A DNA stretch of 55,052 nucleotides from Scatosoma sp045613545 (GCA_045613545.1 JAZLBD010000015.1:1-55052); one strand, 5' to 3'. Shown: positions 32,594 through 40,499, numbered from the stretch's first letter. The notes: generated from the letters alone by a model not told the origin. Numbers and translations: made by a program.

Positions 32594-32857
32594 CTATTTT
32601 TTATCGAATAGATTTTCCAAAAACAATTGGTCGTATTCCATACTCTCTACGAAATCGCGCTTTATAAATTTCACGTGGTTGAATTTCGCGAAATTGAAAA
32701 TATGCGTCTTCGTAAGCACCGGCGTAGGGATATCCAACTTTTCGCAAATTTCCGTCAAGTATTCAAAAAACTCTGCATATACGATTTCCGCGGGGCGTTC
32801 GTAAACGAACTGTTTTCGAATTTTCCCACCTTTCATCGCCTTTGCCCAAATTCTCAT
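32594..32857 (-). CDS. Small conserved-looking protein coupled to jag
   Basis: An 87-residue soluble protein beginning MRIWAKAMKGGKIRKQ, with a helical middle (AEFFEYLTEICEKLDIPTP) and the segment THIFNFAKFNHVKFIKRDF. Its ATG overlaps the jag stop by four bases (ATGA), so it is translated with jag. I do not recognise the family, but tight coupling to a conserved RNA-binding gene argues it is real. No promoter of its own is visible. Confidence 0.7.
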   Translation of the reverse strand: MRIWAKAMKGGKIRKQFVYERPAEIVYAEFFEYLTEICEKLDIPTPVLTKTHIFNFAKFNHVKFIKRDFVESMEYDQLFLENLFDKK

Positions 32858-33789
32858 TCTTCGTCCTTTTTATCGTTGCTGTTCCCTAAAAACGTTCCGA
32901 AAAAGTCAAGGGAGGGCTTTGCTTGCAACGGGCGAGGTCTGTTTCCTCTTCCGTCGCGACCGCGCTGGGTGTGCGGTCTGCCCTTTCTGTCGATGCGACC
33001 TCTATCCCCGTACTCTCTACCTTTTCGATAGGAATCTCTTTCCTCTCTCGCCGGAAGCGGAGGACGATCGCTCGCGTTTTCGGGGATAATCACGAGATAG
33101 CGATTGGGTTCGCTACCCTCCGATTTCGTCGTCACGTCCTTTCTCTCCGAAAGAGCCGCGTGCATAATTCTTCTCTCGTACGGGTTCATCGGTTCGAGCT
33201 TGATTTTTCTTTCCAAACGAACGGCTTTGTTCGCCAAATTCTCCGCTAACTTCTTAAGCGTTTCCGCTCTTCTCGCGCGGTAGTTTTCGCAATCGACCGT
33301 CACTCTTGCATAATCGTCTCTTCCGGTGTTTGCCACAGCGCCTGCGAGCGTTTGCACCGCGTCGATCACAACTCCTCTCTTTCCGATGACGGCAGATCCT
33401 TCCGCTCCCGTCACCGTGACGACGATTTTATCCCCCTCGGTAGAGGTTTCCGCTTGGACACTCGTACCCATTTTCGCAAACAATTCTTCTACGAATTTAC
33501 CCGCTCTTTCTCCGTCTTTTTGGTCGGCCTTTTTGCCCTCTTTTTTGGGCTTTTTAACCTCTTCTTTGACGGGGGCAATCTCTTTCGTCGAGGACGGGTG
33601 TCCTTCCGTTTCTACGGCGAATTTACGCGCGATTTTTACTCTCGCTTTTTGCCAGCCGAACAGTTTCTTTTTTCCCTCTTCCAAAACGACGATCATCGCT
33701 TCTTCTTTTTGAAGGCAAAGGTCTTTCAACCCCTCTTCGATTGCCTCTTCCGTCGTTTTTGCGGTGTATTCCTTGAACTCAAATTCCAT
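32854..33789 (-). CDS. jag: RNA-binding protein Jag/KhpB with an Arg-rich tail
   Basis: A 311-residue protein. Order: Jag N-terminal domain (1-52), a Lys/Glu-rich linker (70-100), a KH domain with GKRGVVIDAVQTL (about 133-150), an R3H domain (PMNPYERRIMHAAL) and then a 65-residue low-complexity tail rich in Arg, Gly and Asp (DSYRKGREYGDRGRIDRKG). The tail is absent in typical Jag proteins of about 210-250 residues. KhpB binds RNA and influences cell division and sporulation in Firmicutes. It lies 17 bases after yidC in the classic order. Confidence 0.93.
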   Translation of the reverse strand: MEFEFKEYTAKTTEEAIEEGLKDLCLQKEEAMIVVLEEGKKKLFGWQKARVKIARKFAVETEGHPSSTKEIAPVKEEVKKPKKEGKKADQKDGERAGKFVEELFAKMGTSVQAETSTEGDKIVVTVTGAEGSAVIGKRGVVIDAVQTLAGAVANTGRDDYARVTVDCENYRARRAETLKKLAENLANKAVRLERKIKLEPMNPYERRIMHAALSERKDVTTKSEGSEPNRYLVIIPENASDRPPLPAREERDSYRKGREYGDRGRIDRKGRPHTQRGRDGRGNRPRPLQAKPSLDFFGTFLGNSNDKKDEE

Positions 33790-33806
33790 GGTTTCTCCTT
33801 ATAGGC

Positions 33807-35213
33807 TTACTTTTTGCCCTTGTTTTGACCTTGTTGATTTCTCTTTTGATAGAATCTTCTATCGTATTTTTCTTGCAGTTTTTGTTGCGCTTTCTTTTCC
33901 ATTTTTACGCTGACGATCTTGTTGATGATCACCGTCGTCACGAGAGATAAAAGGTTGCTCGTGATCATGTAAATAGAGAACGCGGCGCTATACATAAACG
34001 AGAAGATGGCGAACATCACCGTCATCACAATCATCATCGTTTTGGGGTTCATCGCGCCTTGCCCGTCCACCGAGGAATACTTGTTTTGTTCCTTTTGCAT
34101 GCGCATCGTGATCCATTGTTGAAGAAGGATCGTACCGATGGAAAGAACGACCATAATATAAAATCCGTTCGGCGCGCTCTTCTCTTTGGAAAGTCCGCCC
34201 GTCACGATATTGTACGACTCTGCGTTATACGGCTTGGTCTCCGCGGCTTTGCTAAAGGAAATCTTGCCGTCGTCCGTCAAGAGTTTCGCCTTTTGCATAG
34301 TGCTCTTGAAGTCGGAATAGCTCATGATCGGGTGTTTATACGACGCGTCGGTCGTCCAAACGTTTTTCACCCAAAGGAAAGAGGTTTGGTCTTTCACTTC
34401 GCTATTATATAATGAGCGAACGTCCTCTTGTATGAGAGAAATCACGTATTGCACGCACACCTCGTTTTTAGACAAAGCGTTTTCTTCGTCTCCCAAAACC
34501 TCGTCGATTTCCGCTTGGTATTCCCCATAAACGTATTCGACGTTGACGTAGTATTGTTTGTTCGCCTCTTCAAGGAGAGGTTTTAACGTCTCCCAATCGT
34601 CGCCCACGTACGCTTCGCTAAGCTCCGACTCGTCCACCTTAAAGAAAATTTCTTTCTTTTCCTCGTACACGATCCAGCAGTTGTTTTCCGAGTCGTAATT
34701 CGTGTTTTGTTCTTCCAAAACGGCGGTGCGGGAGATAAGGGATTCGTTATACCCTTTTACGAGTTGGTTATACGATTGTAAGTTTGCATAGCTCGAAAAC
34801 GCCGTAAACGCGTTAATCGCCACGATAAAGATGACGATGGACAAAATCATAGGAAGACAAGAGGAGAACACGGAAATCCCGTTTTCCTTGTACATTTCCA
34901 TCATTTTTTGGTTATACGTCGCCTTGTCGTTGGCGTATTGTTTTTGCAATCTTTCAAGCCGTTCCTTGTTTTCTGCCATTTTGAGGTTTTGCTTAGACAT
35001 ATTCACCCGTTGATAGATATCGAACGGGAGAACGATGAGTTTCAAAATAACGGAAAACAAAATAACGCCGACGCCGACGATACCAACCCCTTCGATGAGC
35101 ATACGGATCAGTTTTCCTATCCAGTTCAGCGAAACGTCGTACGTGTTTCCAAAAAACGCAATTACTCTGTCGTTTTGTATGAGGGATGCTAAAAGTGTCG
35201 TTAATTGATTCAT
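33807..35213 (-). CDS. yidC: YidC/SpoIIIJ membrane insertase with large extracytoplasmic insertion
   Basis: Inserts membrane proteins; in sporulating species one paralogue (SpoIIIJ) is needed for forespore signalling. The protein has 468 residues, well above the about 260-280 of most Gram-positive forms. TM1 (about 40-62), the cytoplasmic hairpin KMAENKERLERLQKQY and TM2 (about 118-137) are normal. Then comes an acidic insertion of about 150-190 residues before FLWVKNVW and the last helices (about 350-435), ending in a basic Gln/Lys tail. I see no lipobox. It follows yidD by 22 bases. Confidence 0.93.
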   Translation of the reverse strand: MNQLTTLLASLIQNDRVIAFFGNTYDVSLNWIGKLIRMLIEGVGIVGVGVILFSVILKLIVLPFDIYQRVNMSKQNLKMAENKERLERLQKQYANDKATYNQKMMEMYKENGISVFSSCLPMILSIVIFIVAINAFTAFSSYANLQSYNQLVKGYNESLISRTAVLEEQNTNYDSENNCWIVYEEKKEIFFKVDESELSEAYVGDDWETLKPLLEEANKQYYVNVEYVYGEYQAEIDEVLGDEENALSKNEVCVQYVISLIQEDVRSLYNSEVKDQTSFLWVKNVWTTDASYKHPIMSYSDFKSTMQKAKLLTDDGKISFSKAAETKPYNAESYNIVTGGLSKEKSAPNGFYIMVVLSIGTILLQQWITMRMQKEQNKYSSVDGQGAMNPKTMMIVMTVMFAIFSFMYSAAFSIYMITSNLLSLVTTVIINKIVSVKMEKKAQQKLQEKYDRRFYQKRNQQGQNKGKK

Positions 35214-35235
35214 TTTATTTCTCTTTTCTACTTTG

Positions 35236-35538
35236 TTATAAGACCCATTTTATAGATCTTTTTTCAGGAGCCGGGTCGTACTTTCCGCCTTTTTGAAAGG
35301 GGTGGCAACGTAAAATTCGCCAAATTCCAAGCAATATTCCGCAAACGACCCCTCGGTTATTGATGCTTTCCAAGGTGTATTGCGAACAGGTGGGGTGGAA
35401 CATACACGTGTGTTTTGAAAGTTTGCGTTGATAAAAAATAATCAGTCGCATGCAAAGGATTTTCAAGTACGGCCGAAAAATCTTTTTCCGTAAATACAAC
35501 GCGTTTTCTTCTTGTAAGGCAAGCAAGGAAACACTCAT
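35236..35538 (-). CDS. yidD: Membrane protein insertion efficiency factor YidD
   Basis: A 100-residue protein with the family core FYQRKLSKHTCMFHPTCSQY, then RGVVCGILLGIWRILRCHPF and GGKYDP. It assists YidC-dependent insertion. Its ATG overlaps the rnpA stop by four bases, and yidC follows, the usual order. An N-terminal extension of about 25 residues precedes the usual start; a start at the internal Met (about residue 30) is possible but would break the coupling to rnpA. Confidence 0.92.
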   Translation of the reverse strand: MSVSLLALQEENALYLRKKIFRPYLKILCMRLIIFYQRKLSKHTCMFHPTCSQYTLESINNRGVVCGILLGIWRILRCHPFQKGGKYDPAPEKRSIKWVL

Positions 35539-35858
35539 AATTCCGCCCTCTTGAATATTTTTTGCATTTCTTTTTCAAAGACGTGGAAAGAATACTCCGT
35601 CTTCCTTTCCATAGGTTTTGGAAGAAGTATAAAAGCGTAAGTCCCTTTCAAAAGCGGTATATTTTTGCGAAAAGATTCTCTCAAAAGTCGTTTGACTCTG
35701 TTTCTTACGTGCGCTTTCCCGTGTTTTTTTCCAACGGAAATTCCCAAACGCATCTTTTTCGCAGGGACGTATAAGATCGTCAAGTGAGAGGAATACAAAC
35801 GGTTGCCTTTTACAAATAGCTTTTGAAAATCCGACTGTTTTTTTATTTTTAAGTACAT
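35535..35858 (-). CDS. rnpA: Ribonuclease P protein component
   Basis: A 107-residue basic protein that binds the RNase P RNA for tRNA 5' maturation. The RNR signature appears as VRNRVKRLLRESFR (about 52-65), with SVGKKHGKAH before it. AAGGAGG precedes the ATG. It lies between rpmH and yidD as in most bacteria. Confidence 0.96.
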   Translation of the reverse strand: MYLKIKKQSDFQKLFVKGNRLYSSHLTILYVPAKKMRLGISVGKKHGKAHVRNRVKRLLRESFRKNIPLLKGTYAFILLPKPMERKTEYSFHVFEKEMQKIFKRAEL

Positions 35859-35901
35859 AAAACAGTCCTCCTTTTCGTTTTTTTCCTCTTATAACGAATA
35901 A

Positions 35902-35932
35902 AGCCGCATTACTTTTTTTTCGTACTGCGGCT
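35902..35932 (-). terminator. Hairpin between rpmH and rnpA
   Basis: Stem AGCCGCA.TAC/GTA.TGCGGCT with an A8 loop and a weak T tail. It probably reduces rather than abolishes read-through from rpmH, giving more L34 than RnpA. Confidence 0.6.
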
Positions 35933-35952
35933 ACCCAAAATAACGCTTTTAA

Positions 35953-36087
35953 TTAGTGGGTAAGTCTTTTTCTTCCCTTGTTTCTTCTTCTCTTCAAAAC
36001 GTTTCTACCCGTTTTGGAAGCCATTCTCTTTCTGAATCCGTGTACTTTGCTTCTTTGTCTTTTCTTGGGTTGATAAGTTCTCTTCAT
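35953..36087 (-). CDS. rpmH: Ribosomal protein L34
   Basis: A 44-residue protein beginning MKRTYQPKKRQRSKVHGFRK and continuing with RMASKTGRNVLKRRRNKGR, the L34 signature. AGGAG lies eight bases before the ATG. The promoter is at 36152-36180. First gene of the rpmH-rnpA-yidD-yidC-jag block. Confidence 0.98.
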   Translation of the reverse strand: MKRTYQPKKRQRSKVHGFRKRMASKTGRNVLKRRRNKGRKRLTH

Positions 36088-36151
36088 AAAACTAACTCCT
36101 AATATGATTTATTTTCTTTGATTTTTTCGTTTTTTCCAAACTTCCTCGACT

Positions 36152-36180
36152 ATTATACGAAAAAGTTGTCCTTTCGTCAA
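36152..36180 (-). promoter_or_regulatory. rpmH promoter
   Basis: -35 TTGACG (36175-36180), 17 bp, -10 TATAAT (36152-36157), starting immediately after the dnaN stop codon. Confidence 0.85.
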
Positions 36181-36184
36181 GCGT

Positions 36185-37282
36185 TTATGCCCCTGTTCTT
36201 ACAGGTAAAATTAAATATGCACTCTCTTTTTTCTCTTCATTCGTCACCGTGAAAGGGGAAACGGGGGTATTGAACGACAATTTTACCGTAGGTCCTTCCA
36301 CCGCTTTGAGCGCGTCGATGAGATATTTTACGTTCATCGCAATCTTAAGTTCTTTTCCCTCTAAATCACATTTTACCGTTTCGGCGACGTTTCCAAGATC
36401 GGAATTTGCGGTGATAAAAATCGAAGAGGGGTGAATTTCCATTAAAATGAGATTGTTTTTATCCCCGCGAATTAAAACGGACGCTCTTTCCGCGCTCGAT
36501 AAAAGTTCGTCTTTTAAGACGTATGTTTCCGTCGTAAATTGCGGAGGAAAAATGTTTGCTTTGTTGATAAATTCCCCTAAATACAACCGAGAGATAATCG
36601 TAGTATTTTCCAGTTCGATAGAAACGTTGTTTCTCGAAAAATAGATTTTAAGAATTTTTTCGTCTCCCTCGAGCATACGGGAAATTTCGCTAAGCGTTCT
36701 TGCCGGAACGACGATTTTAACGTTTTCTCCTCCCACGATCTCGCAAGAGGAAACCGCCATTCTAAATCCGTCGAGAGCCGTCGCGTTCAATCTACCCTCT
36801 TCCGTTTCTAAAAGACAACCTTTCAAAATAGGGCGAGCCTCGTCGCTCGCACAACAGAACACCGTTTTTGCAACGAGTTCTTTGAAATCTTTTTCTTTCA
36901 CTTCAAAAAAGCGCGCCGTATCTTCCTTTTTAATCACGGGAAAATCTTCCGCCGGCAAAATAGACATAAAAGACTTGGAATTTTCGTAGCGAATTTCCAT
37001 TCCTTTTTCGTTCGTCACGAGCGTGATATTCAAATGGGTAATTTTCCCTATAAAATCCGCGAAAAATTTACCGTTTACACACGCTTCTCCTTCTTCTATA
37101 ATATCCCCTTTAATTTTCTTTTCGATAGAAAATTCACCGTCGTATGCAAGCAAGCTGATCTCGTCGTTTTTCGCCGTTATTTTTATACATTCTAAAATAG
37201 GGTTTATCGTTTTAGAAGAACAAGCTTTGCTCACCGCAAAAGCCGCATCCGATAAAAGTAAACCTTCCATGATAAATTTCAT
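36185..37282 (-). CDS. dnaN: DNA polymerase III beta subunit (sliding clamp)
   Basis: The 365-residue ring-forming clamp that tethers the replicative polymerase. It has three DnaN domains, with RPILKGCLLETEEGRLNATALDGFRMA in the middle one and the C-terminal YLILPVRTGA. The start is ATG at 37282 with AAAGGAG seven bases upstream; the frame continues to 37333 through the promoter and is not used. In most bacteria dnaA lies just upstream; here the upstream space holds the probable origin and then rsmG on the other strand, with no dnaA. Confidence 0.97.
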   Translation of the reverse strand: MKFIMEGLLLSDAAFAVSKACSSKTINPILECIKITAKNDEISLLAYDGEFSIEKKIKGDIIEEGEACVNGKFFADFIGKITHLNITLVTNEKGMEIRYENSKSFMSILPAEDFPVIKKEDTARFFEVKEKDFKELVAKTVFCCASDEARPILKGCLLETEEGRLNATALDGFRMAVSSCEIVGGENVKIVVPARTLSEISRMLEGDEKILKIYFSRNNVSIELENTTIISRLYLGEFINKANIFPPQFTTETYVLKDELLSSAERASVLIRGDKNNLILMEIHPSSIFITANSDLGNVAETVKCDLEGKELKIAMNVKYLIDALKAVEGPTVKLSFNTPVSPFTVTNEEKKESAYLILPVRTGA

Positions 37283-37321
37283 CGTTTTGCTCCTTTTTTT
37301 CGTTTGTTTTTTATCCCTTAA

Positions 37322-37350
37322 ATTATACCACATCTTCCACTTTTTTGCAA
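37322..37350 (-). promoter_or_regulatory. dnaN promoter
   Basis: -35 TTGCAA (37345-37350), 17 bp, -10 TATAAT (37322-37327). dnaN therefore has its own promoter instead of reading through from dnaA. Confidence 0.8.
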
Positions 37351-37384
37351 CTAAAATTAAAAGAAAAGTAAAAAAACCACACGC

Positions 37385-37760
37385 AGAAATATTTTATTTT
37401 TTTAAGAAAAAAAATAGGAAGCAAAACCTAGTCCCATTCATACATAATAAATAGAATAATATATTAGTATTAGTATTAGGGACGGTGGAAAAGTGGACAA
37501 CTTTTCTTAAGTATTAAAAAAACGGTATATTTTCACAAAAACCACATTTTTTAAGGGGAATAATTTTGTGGAGAATCCTTAAAAAAATTGTGTATAAAAA
37601 TGTGTAAAATTTGTGAATAAGTGGATAGTTTCTTTAATTAAAAAGGAAAAAAATTTATAAATATTAAAAAAATAGTAAATAAAAATATAAAAAAAGAGAA
37701 AATCCACAAAGTTATACACATTGTGGAAAAGGTTATACATATGTGGAAAAGAAAAATGTG
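37385..37760. other. Probable chromosomal replication origin (oriC)
   Basis: Read on the minus strand: a DnaA box TTGTCCACT (37492-37500), a GC-rich stretch CCACCGTCC, then CTAATACTAATACTAATA (37462-37479) running into AT-rich DNA. That is the box/GC/DnaA-trio order of the B. subtilis basal unwinding element. More boxes lie to the right: TTATACACA inverted at 37589-37597, TTATTCACA inverted at 37612-37620, TTATACACA at 37712-37720, and several TGTGGAAAA words. A block at 37630-37700 is almost pure A/T. It lies between divergent dnaN and rsmG. Confidence 0.75.
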
Positions 37761-37778
37761 GAAAATTTACAAAAAAGA

Positions 37779-37807
37779 TTGTATTTTCTTTTTCTTTATG
37801 TTATAAT
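37779..37807 (+). promoter_or_regulatory. rsmG promoter, predicted leaderless transcript
   Basis: -35 TTGTAT (37779-37784), 17 bp, -10 TATAAT (37802-37807). The start codon at 37814 lies exactly where transcription should begin. Confidence 0.7.
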
Positions 37808-37813
37808 ATTGCT

Positions 37814-38509
37814 ATGGAAATGACAGAACGTATAGAAAAAAAGAAAGATCTTCTGCAAGGGGAAAAGAAAGAAATTTTCGAAGAATTTTCCTCTCTTTTG
37901 CTTTATTATAACGAGAAATATAACCTCACGACGATCACCGAAAAAAAGGATATGTTTTATAAACATTTTCTCGATAGCGTTTGCGGAGAATATCTTTTTG
38001 AAAAAGGGGAAAACGTGATTGAAATTGGATCGGGAGCAGGATTTCCCTCTCTTCCCTTGAAACTCATTCGTCCCGATCTATCCTTTACTTTAGTGGAAAG
38101 TGTGGGTAAAAAATGCGAATTTTTACAGGCGGTTGTGGATAATTTCCATCTATCCAACGTGCATATTTATAACAAACGCGCGGAAGAGTTAGCAAAAGAT
38201 TCATTTCACCGCGAAAAATACGACGTTGTGACGGCGCGCGCCGTGGCAAGAATGAATACTTTGTCGGAATATTGTATCCCTTTTATCAAAAAAGGCGGAA
38301 AATTTATCGCTTATAAAAGTGGGGATTTAACGGAAATAGAAGAGGGAAAAACCGCCTATAAAACATTGGGTGGAATTTTGAAGGAAACCGTTGTTTACTC
38401 TCTGCCCGAGGGGTATGGGGATAGATCGCTCGTCGTAGTGGAAAAAATAAAAAAAACCCCCGAAAAATACCCGAGGGGGCAAGGGAAAGAAAGGAAAAAT
38501 CCGTTATGA
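37814..38509 (+). CDS. rsmG: 16S rRNA (guanine-527 N7) methyltransferase RsmG
   Basis: A 231-residue SAM-dependent enzyme. Visible: YYNEKYNLTTI, the SAM-binding VIEIGSGAGFPSLPL (about 68-82), VESVGKKCEFL and DVVTARAVARM (about 133-143). The ATG at 37814 has no ribosome binding site and coincides with the predicted transcription start, so translation is probably leaderless; an in-frame ATG two codons later also has none. It borders the origin as in many bacteria, but without mnmG/mnmE or parAB. The next gene overlaps its end by four bases. Confidence 0.95.
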   Translation: MEMTERIEKKKDLLQGEKKEIFEEFSSLLLYYNEKYNLTTITEKKDMFYKHFLDSVCGEYLFEKGENVIEIGSGAGFPSLPLKLIRPDLSFTLVESVGKKCEFLQAVVDNFHLSNVHIYNKRAEELAKDSFHREKYDVVTARAVARMNTLSEYCIPFIKKGGKFIAYKSGDLTEIEEGKTAYKTLGGILKETVVYSLPEGYGDRSLVVVEKIKKTPEKYPRGQGKERKNPL

Positions 38510-38994
38510 TAGAATATCAAACGACGTTATTTTTTCCCGAAATCATAAAAAGTTGCGCCTTTTCGGGGAATAGAGAATTGAAAGAGGATTTTTCCGAGGA
38601 AAAAGTGGAAAAATATATAGATTTTGCGATAGAAAAAGGAGCGAAAAACTTTTATATCGGAATGGCGAAAGGGTTTGACTTGATTTGTGCAAAGCTCGTT
38701 TTAGAGAAAAAGAAGAAAAACTCCGCTCTCAAAACGGTGGCGTGCATTCCGCACGAGGGACAGGAAAAAAATTATTCTTCGGAAGAACGGGAGCTATACG
38801 TTGCTCTTTTGAAAGAAATGGATGAGGTCGTCGTTCTTTCAGATCATCCGTCTAAGTGGTCGTATCTAAAACGCAACGAGTACATGGAAAAAAACGCCGA
38901 TATGTTGATCTGTTATCAAAGGAAGGAAAAAGGGGGAACGAAATATACGATTTCCCTTTTTGAAAAGAAGAAAAAGCCGATTTTATTCGTCTAA
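38506..38994 (+). CDS. SLOG-family protein (DUF1273/YpsA-like)
   Basis: A 162-residue protein. The N-terminal CAFSGNRELKEDF resembles the (C/A)FTGHR start of the DUF1273/YpsA group, followed by NFYIGMAKGFDLICAKLVL and the VVVLSDHPSKWSYLKRNEYM and ADMLICYQRKEKGGT segments of a Rossmann-like SLOG domain that likely binds a nucleotide-derived ligand. YpsA influences cell division in Firmicutes; the ligand is unknown. Translationally coupled to rsmG (ATGA overlap) and followed by a strong terminator. Confidence 0.82.
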   Translation: MIEYQTTLFFPEIIKSCAFSGNRELKEDFSEEKVEKYIDFAIEKGAKNFYIGMAKGFDLICAKLVLEKKKKNSALKTVACIPHEGQEKNYSSEERELYVALLKEMDEVVVLSDHPSKWSYLKRNEYMEKNADMLICYQRKEKGGTKYTISLFEKKKKPILFV

Positions 38995-39025
38995 AAAAAA
39001 CTACCTTTTCGGTAGTTTTTTTTTC
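38995..39025. terminator. Bidirectional terminator between convergent units
   Basis: Stem ACTACC/GGTAGT (39000-39016) with A8 on the left and T8 on the right. It serves the rsmG operon and mnmA. Confidence 0.85.
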
Positions 39026-40124
39026 ATTCATATTCCGCGCTCTCGATAACCCCACCGCCAAGGCAGTTGATCCCGTCGTATAAGACGGCGTATTGTCCCT
39101 CCGTGACGGCGCGTTGTTTTTCAAAAAAGTCGACGTGTAAGGACCCGTCTTGTAATATTTCCACGTGTACTTTTTGGTCAGGCTGGCGATAGCGAAATTT
39201 TGCGTAGCAGTCGAAACTTTTTTCTTTCGGGGGGGCAGGTATGAAGTTAAAGCCCGTCACGTGGCAAGATTTGGAATAGAGCGGGGTTTCGTCGCCGTGG
39301 GAAACGTAGAGAATGTTTCTGGAAAGATCCTTTCTCACCACAAACCAGCGTCCTAACTCTTCTTCCCCTTTCATTCCACCAAGATCGAGACCACGGCGTT
39401 GTCCAAGCGTGTAATACATAAGCCCTAAGTGTTCGCCGACTTCTCTTCCCGAAAGGTCTAAAATTTTACCTTTTTGTGCGGGGAGATAGGTAGATAAAAA
39501 TTTGCGGAAATTCCGCTCTCCGATAAAACAAATACCCGTAGAGTCTTTCTTTTTCGCCGTGGAAAATCCGTACTCTTCGGCGAGGGTTCTAATTTGTGGT
39601 TTTCGTAAGTCTTGCAAAGGGAACAAGACGTCTTTGAGCTGGTTTTGAGAAAGTTGGTTTAAAAAGTAGGTTTGGTCTTTGTTTTCGTCCGCCGCTTTTT
39701 GCAGAAGATGTACCTCTTTCCCGTCTTTTTCGCCGTGGGAAATTTTGCAATAATGTCCCGTTGCAATATAGTCCGCGCCAAGGCGTTTCGCTTCCTCCAA
39801 AAAGGGTCCGAATTTAATTTCGCGATTGCAAAGGACGTCGGGATTGGGGGTTCTGCCCGCCTTATATTCGGCGAGGAAGTAGGAAAACACGCGATCCATG
39901 TATTCTTTGGCGAAATTTACGGAATAATAAGGGATATCCAAAACCGAGCAAACTCTTCGCACGTCGGCGTAGTCCTCTTCCGCCGTGCAACAACCGTTTT
40001 CGTCCGCCTCTTCCCAATTTTGCATAAAAAGACCGATGACGTTGAATCCTTGTTGTTTTAATAAAAGAGCCGCAACCGAACTATCGACGCCACCGCTCAT
40101 ACCAACGACCACTGTTTTAGCCAC
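39024..40124 (-). CDS. mnmA: tRNA-specific 2-thiouridylase MnmA
   Basis: Thiolates U34 of tRNA-Lys, -Glu and -Gln. The 366-residue protein has the PP-loop SGGVDSSVAALLL (about residue 10), the first catalytic Cys in TPNPDVLCNREIKF, the second in DSTGICFIGER and a C-terminal beta-barrel domain. The start is GTG at 40124 (GGAGG five bases upstream); the frame runs to 40247 with no usable start context. Its extended -10 promoter (TGG plus TATAAT, 40192-40197) is divergent from the tRNA promoter. Confidence 0.96.
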   Translation of the reverse strand: MAKTVVVGMSGGVDSSVAALLLKQQGFNVIGLFMQNWEEADENGCCTAEEDYADVRRVCSVLDIPYYSVNFAKEYMDRVFSYFLAEYKAGRTPNPDVLCNREIKFGPFLEEAKRLGADYIATGHYCKISHGEKDGKEVHLLQKAADENKDQTYFLNQLSQNQLKDVLFPLQDLRKPQIRTLAEEYGFSTAKKKDSTGICFIGERNFRKFLSTYLPAQKGKILDLSGREVGEHLGLMYYTLGQRRGLDLGGMKGEEELGRWFVVRKDLSRNILYVSHGDETPLYSKSCHVTGFNFIPAPPKEKSFDCYAKFRYRQPDQKVHVEILQDGSLHVDFFEKQRAVTEGQYAVLYDGINCLGGGVIESAEYE

Positions 40125-40207
40125 AACACCCTCCTCTTCCCCCCCTCGAAAAAAGAAAGGGAAGAAAAAATTTTTTCTACTTTTTAAGAATATTATACCA
40201 TAAACGC

Positions 40208-40237
40208 TTGCAAAAAGGAAGTAAAAAAGGGTAGAAT
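40208..40237 (+). promoter_or_regulatory. tRNA-Arg promoter
   Basis: -35 TTGCAA (40208-40213), 18 bp, -10 TAGAAT (40232-40237). Confidence 0.6.
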
Positions 40238-40260
40238 ATAAATACACTTTTGAAAAAGTT

Positions 40261-40336
40261 GCGCCCGTAGTCTAATTGGATAAAATATTGGCCTCCGACG
40301 CCGACGTTGTGGGTTCGAGCCCCGCCGGACGCACCA
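40261..40336 (+). tRNA. tRNA-Arg(CCG), CCA encoded
   Basis: A 76-base cloverleaf. Acceptor GCGCCCG pairs with CGGACGC apart from one C-A mismatch at the fourth pair. The D arm is GTCTAATTGGATAAAAT with weak pairing, as in some Firmicute tRNA-Arg. The anticodon stem TTGGC/GCCGA encloses loop CTCCGAC, giving anticodon CCG, which reads CGG. The T arm is GTGGG-TTCGAGC-CCCGC. CCA lies at 40334-40336. A terminator follows at once. The acceptor mismatch and poor D stem leave some doubt about full function. Confidence 0.85.
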
Positions 40337-40467
40337 AACACCCCTTTTAGGGGTGTTTTTGCTTACGGCGAACAGGAGAGAACCCAATGGTTCGCGCGAG
40401 GGCAAAGCCCGACACTTTCCGAGGGGCCCCTTTTGGGGTGTCGGAATTCCCCGCCGGACGCACCAAA
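40320..40467 (+). repeat. 19-base direct repeat of the tRNA-Arg 3' end
   Basis: The 19 bases from the tRNA T-arm through CCA (40320-40338) recur exactly at 40449-40467, 129 bases downstream. Each copy is followed by its own hairpin terminator. The intervening DNA carries no gene but includes a hairpin CCGACAC/GTGTCGG around a GGGGCCCC core. Duplicated tRNA 3' ends are how integrase-type elements mark their ends. Confidence 0.8.
40338..40362 (+). terminator. Terminator after tRNA-Arg
   Basis: Stem ACACCCC/GGGGTGT followed by TTTTTGC. A near copy with the same flank (TTTTTGCTTACGGC) recurs at 40661-40694. Confidence 0.85.
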
Positions 40468-40499
40468 AAATTCCGTACACGCAAGTGTGCGGAATTTTT
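40466..40499 (+). terminator. Terminator after the second tRNA-end copy
   Basis: Stem AAATTCCG.ACAC/GTGT.CGGAATTT followed by T tract. Confidence 0.75.

Noticed and set aside
40193..40480. 95-codon minus-strand frame across the tRNA
   Set aside because: It overlaps the tRNA, its terminator and a direct repeat, with no RBS.
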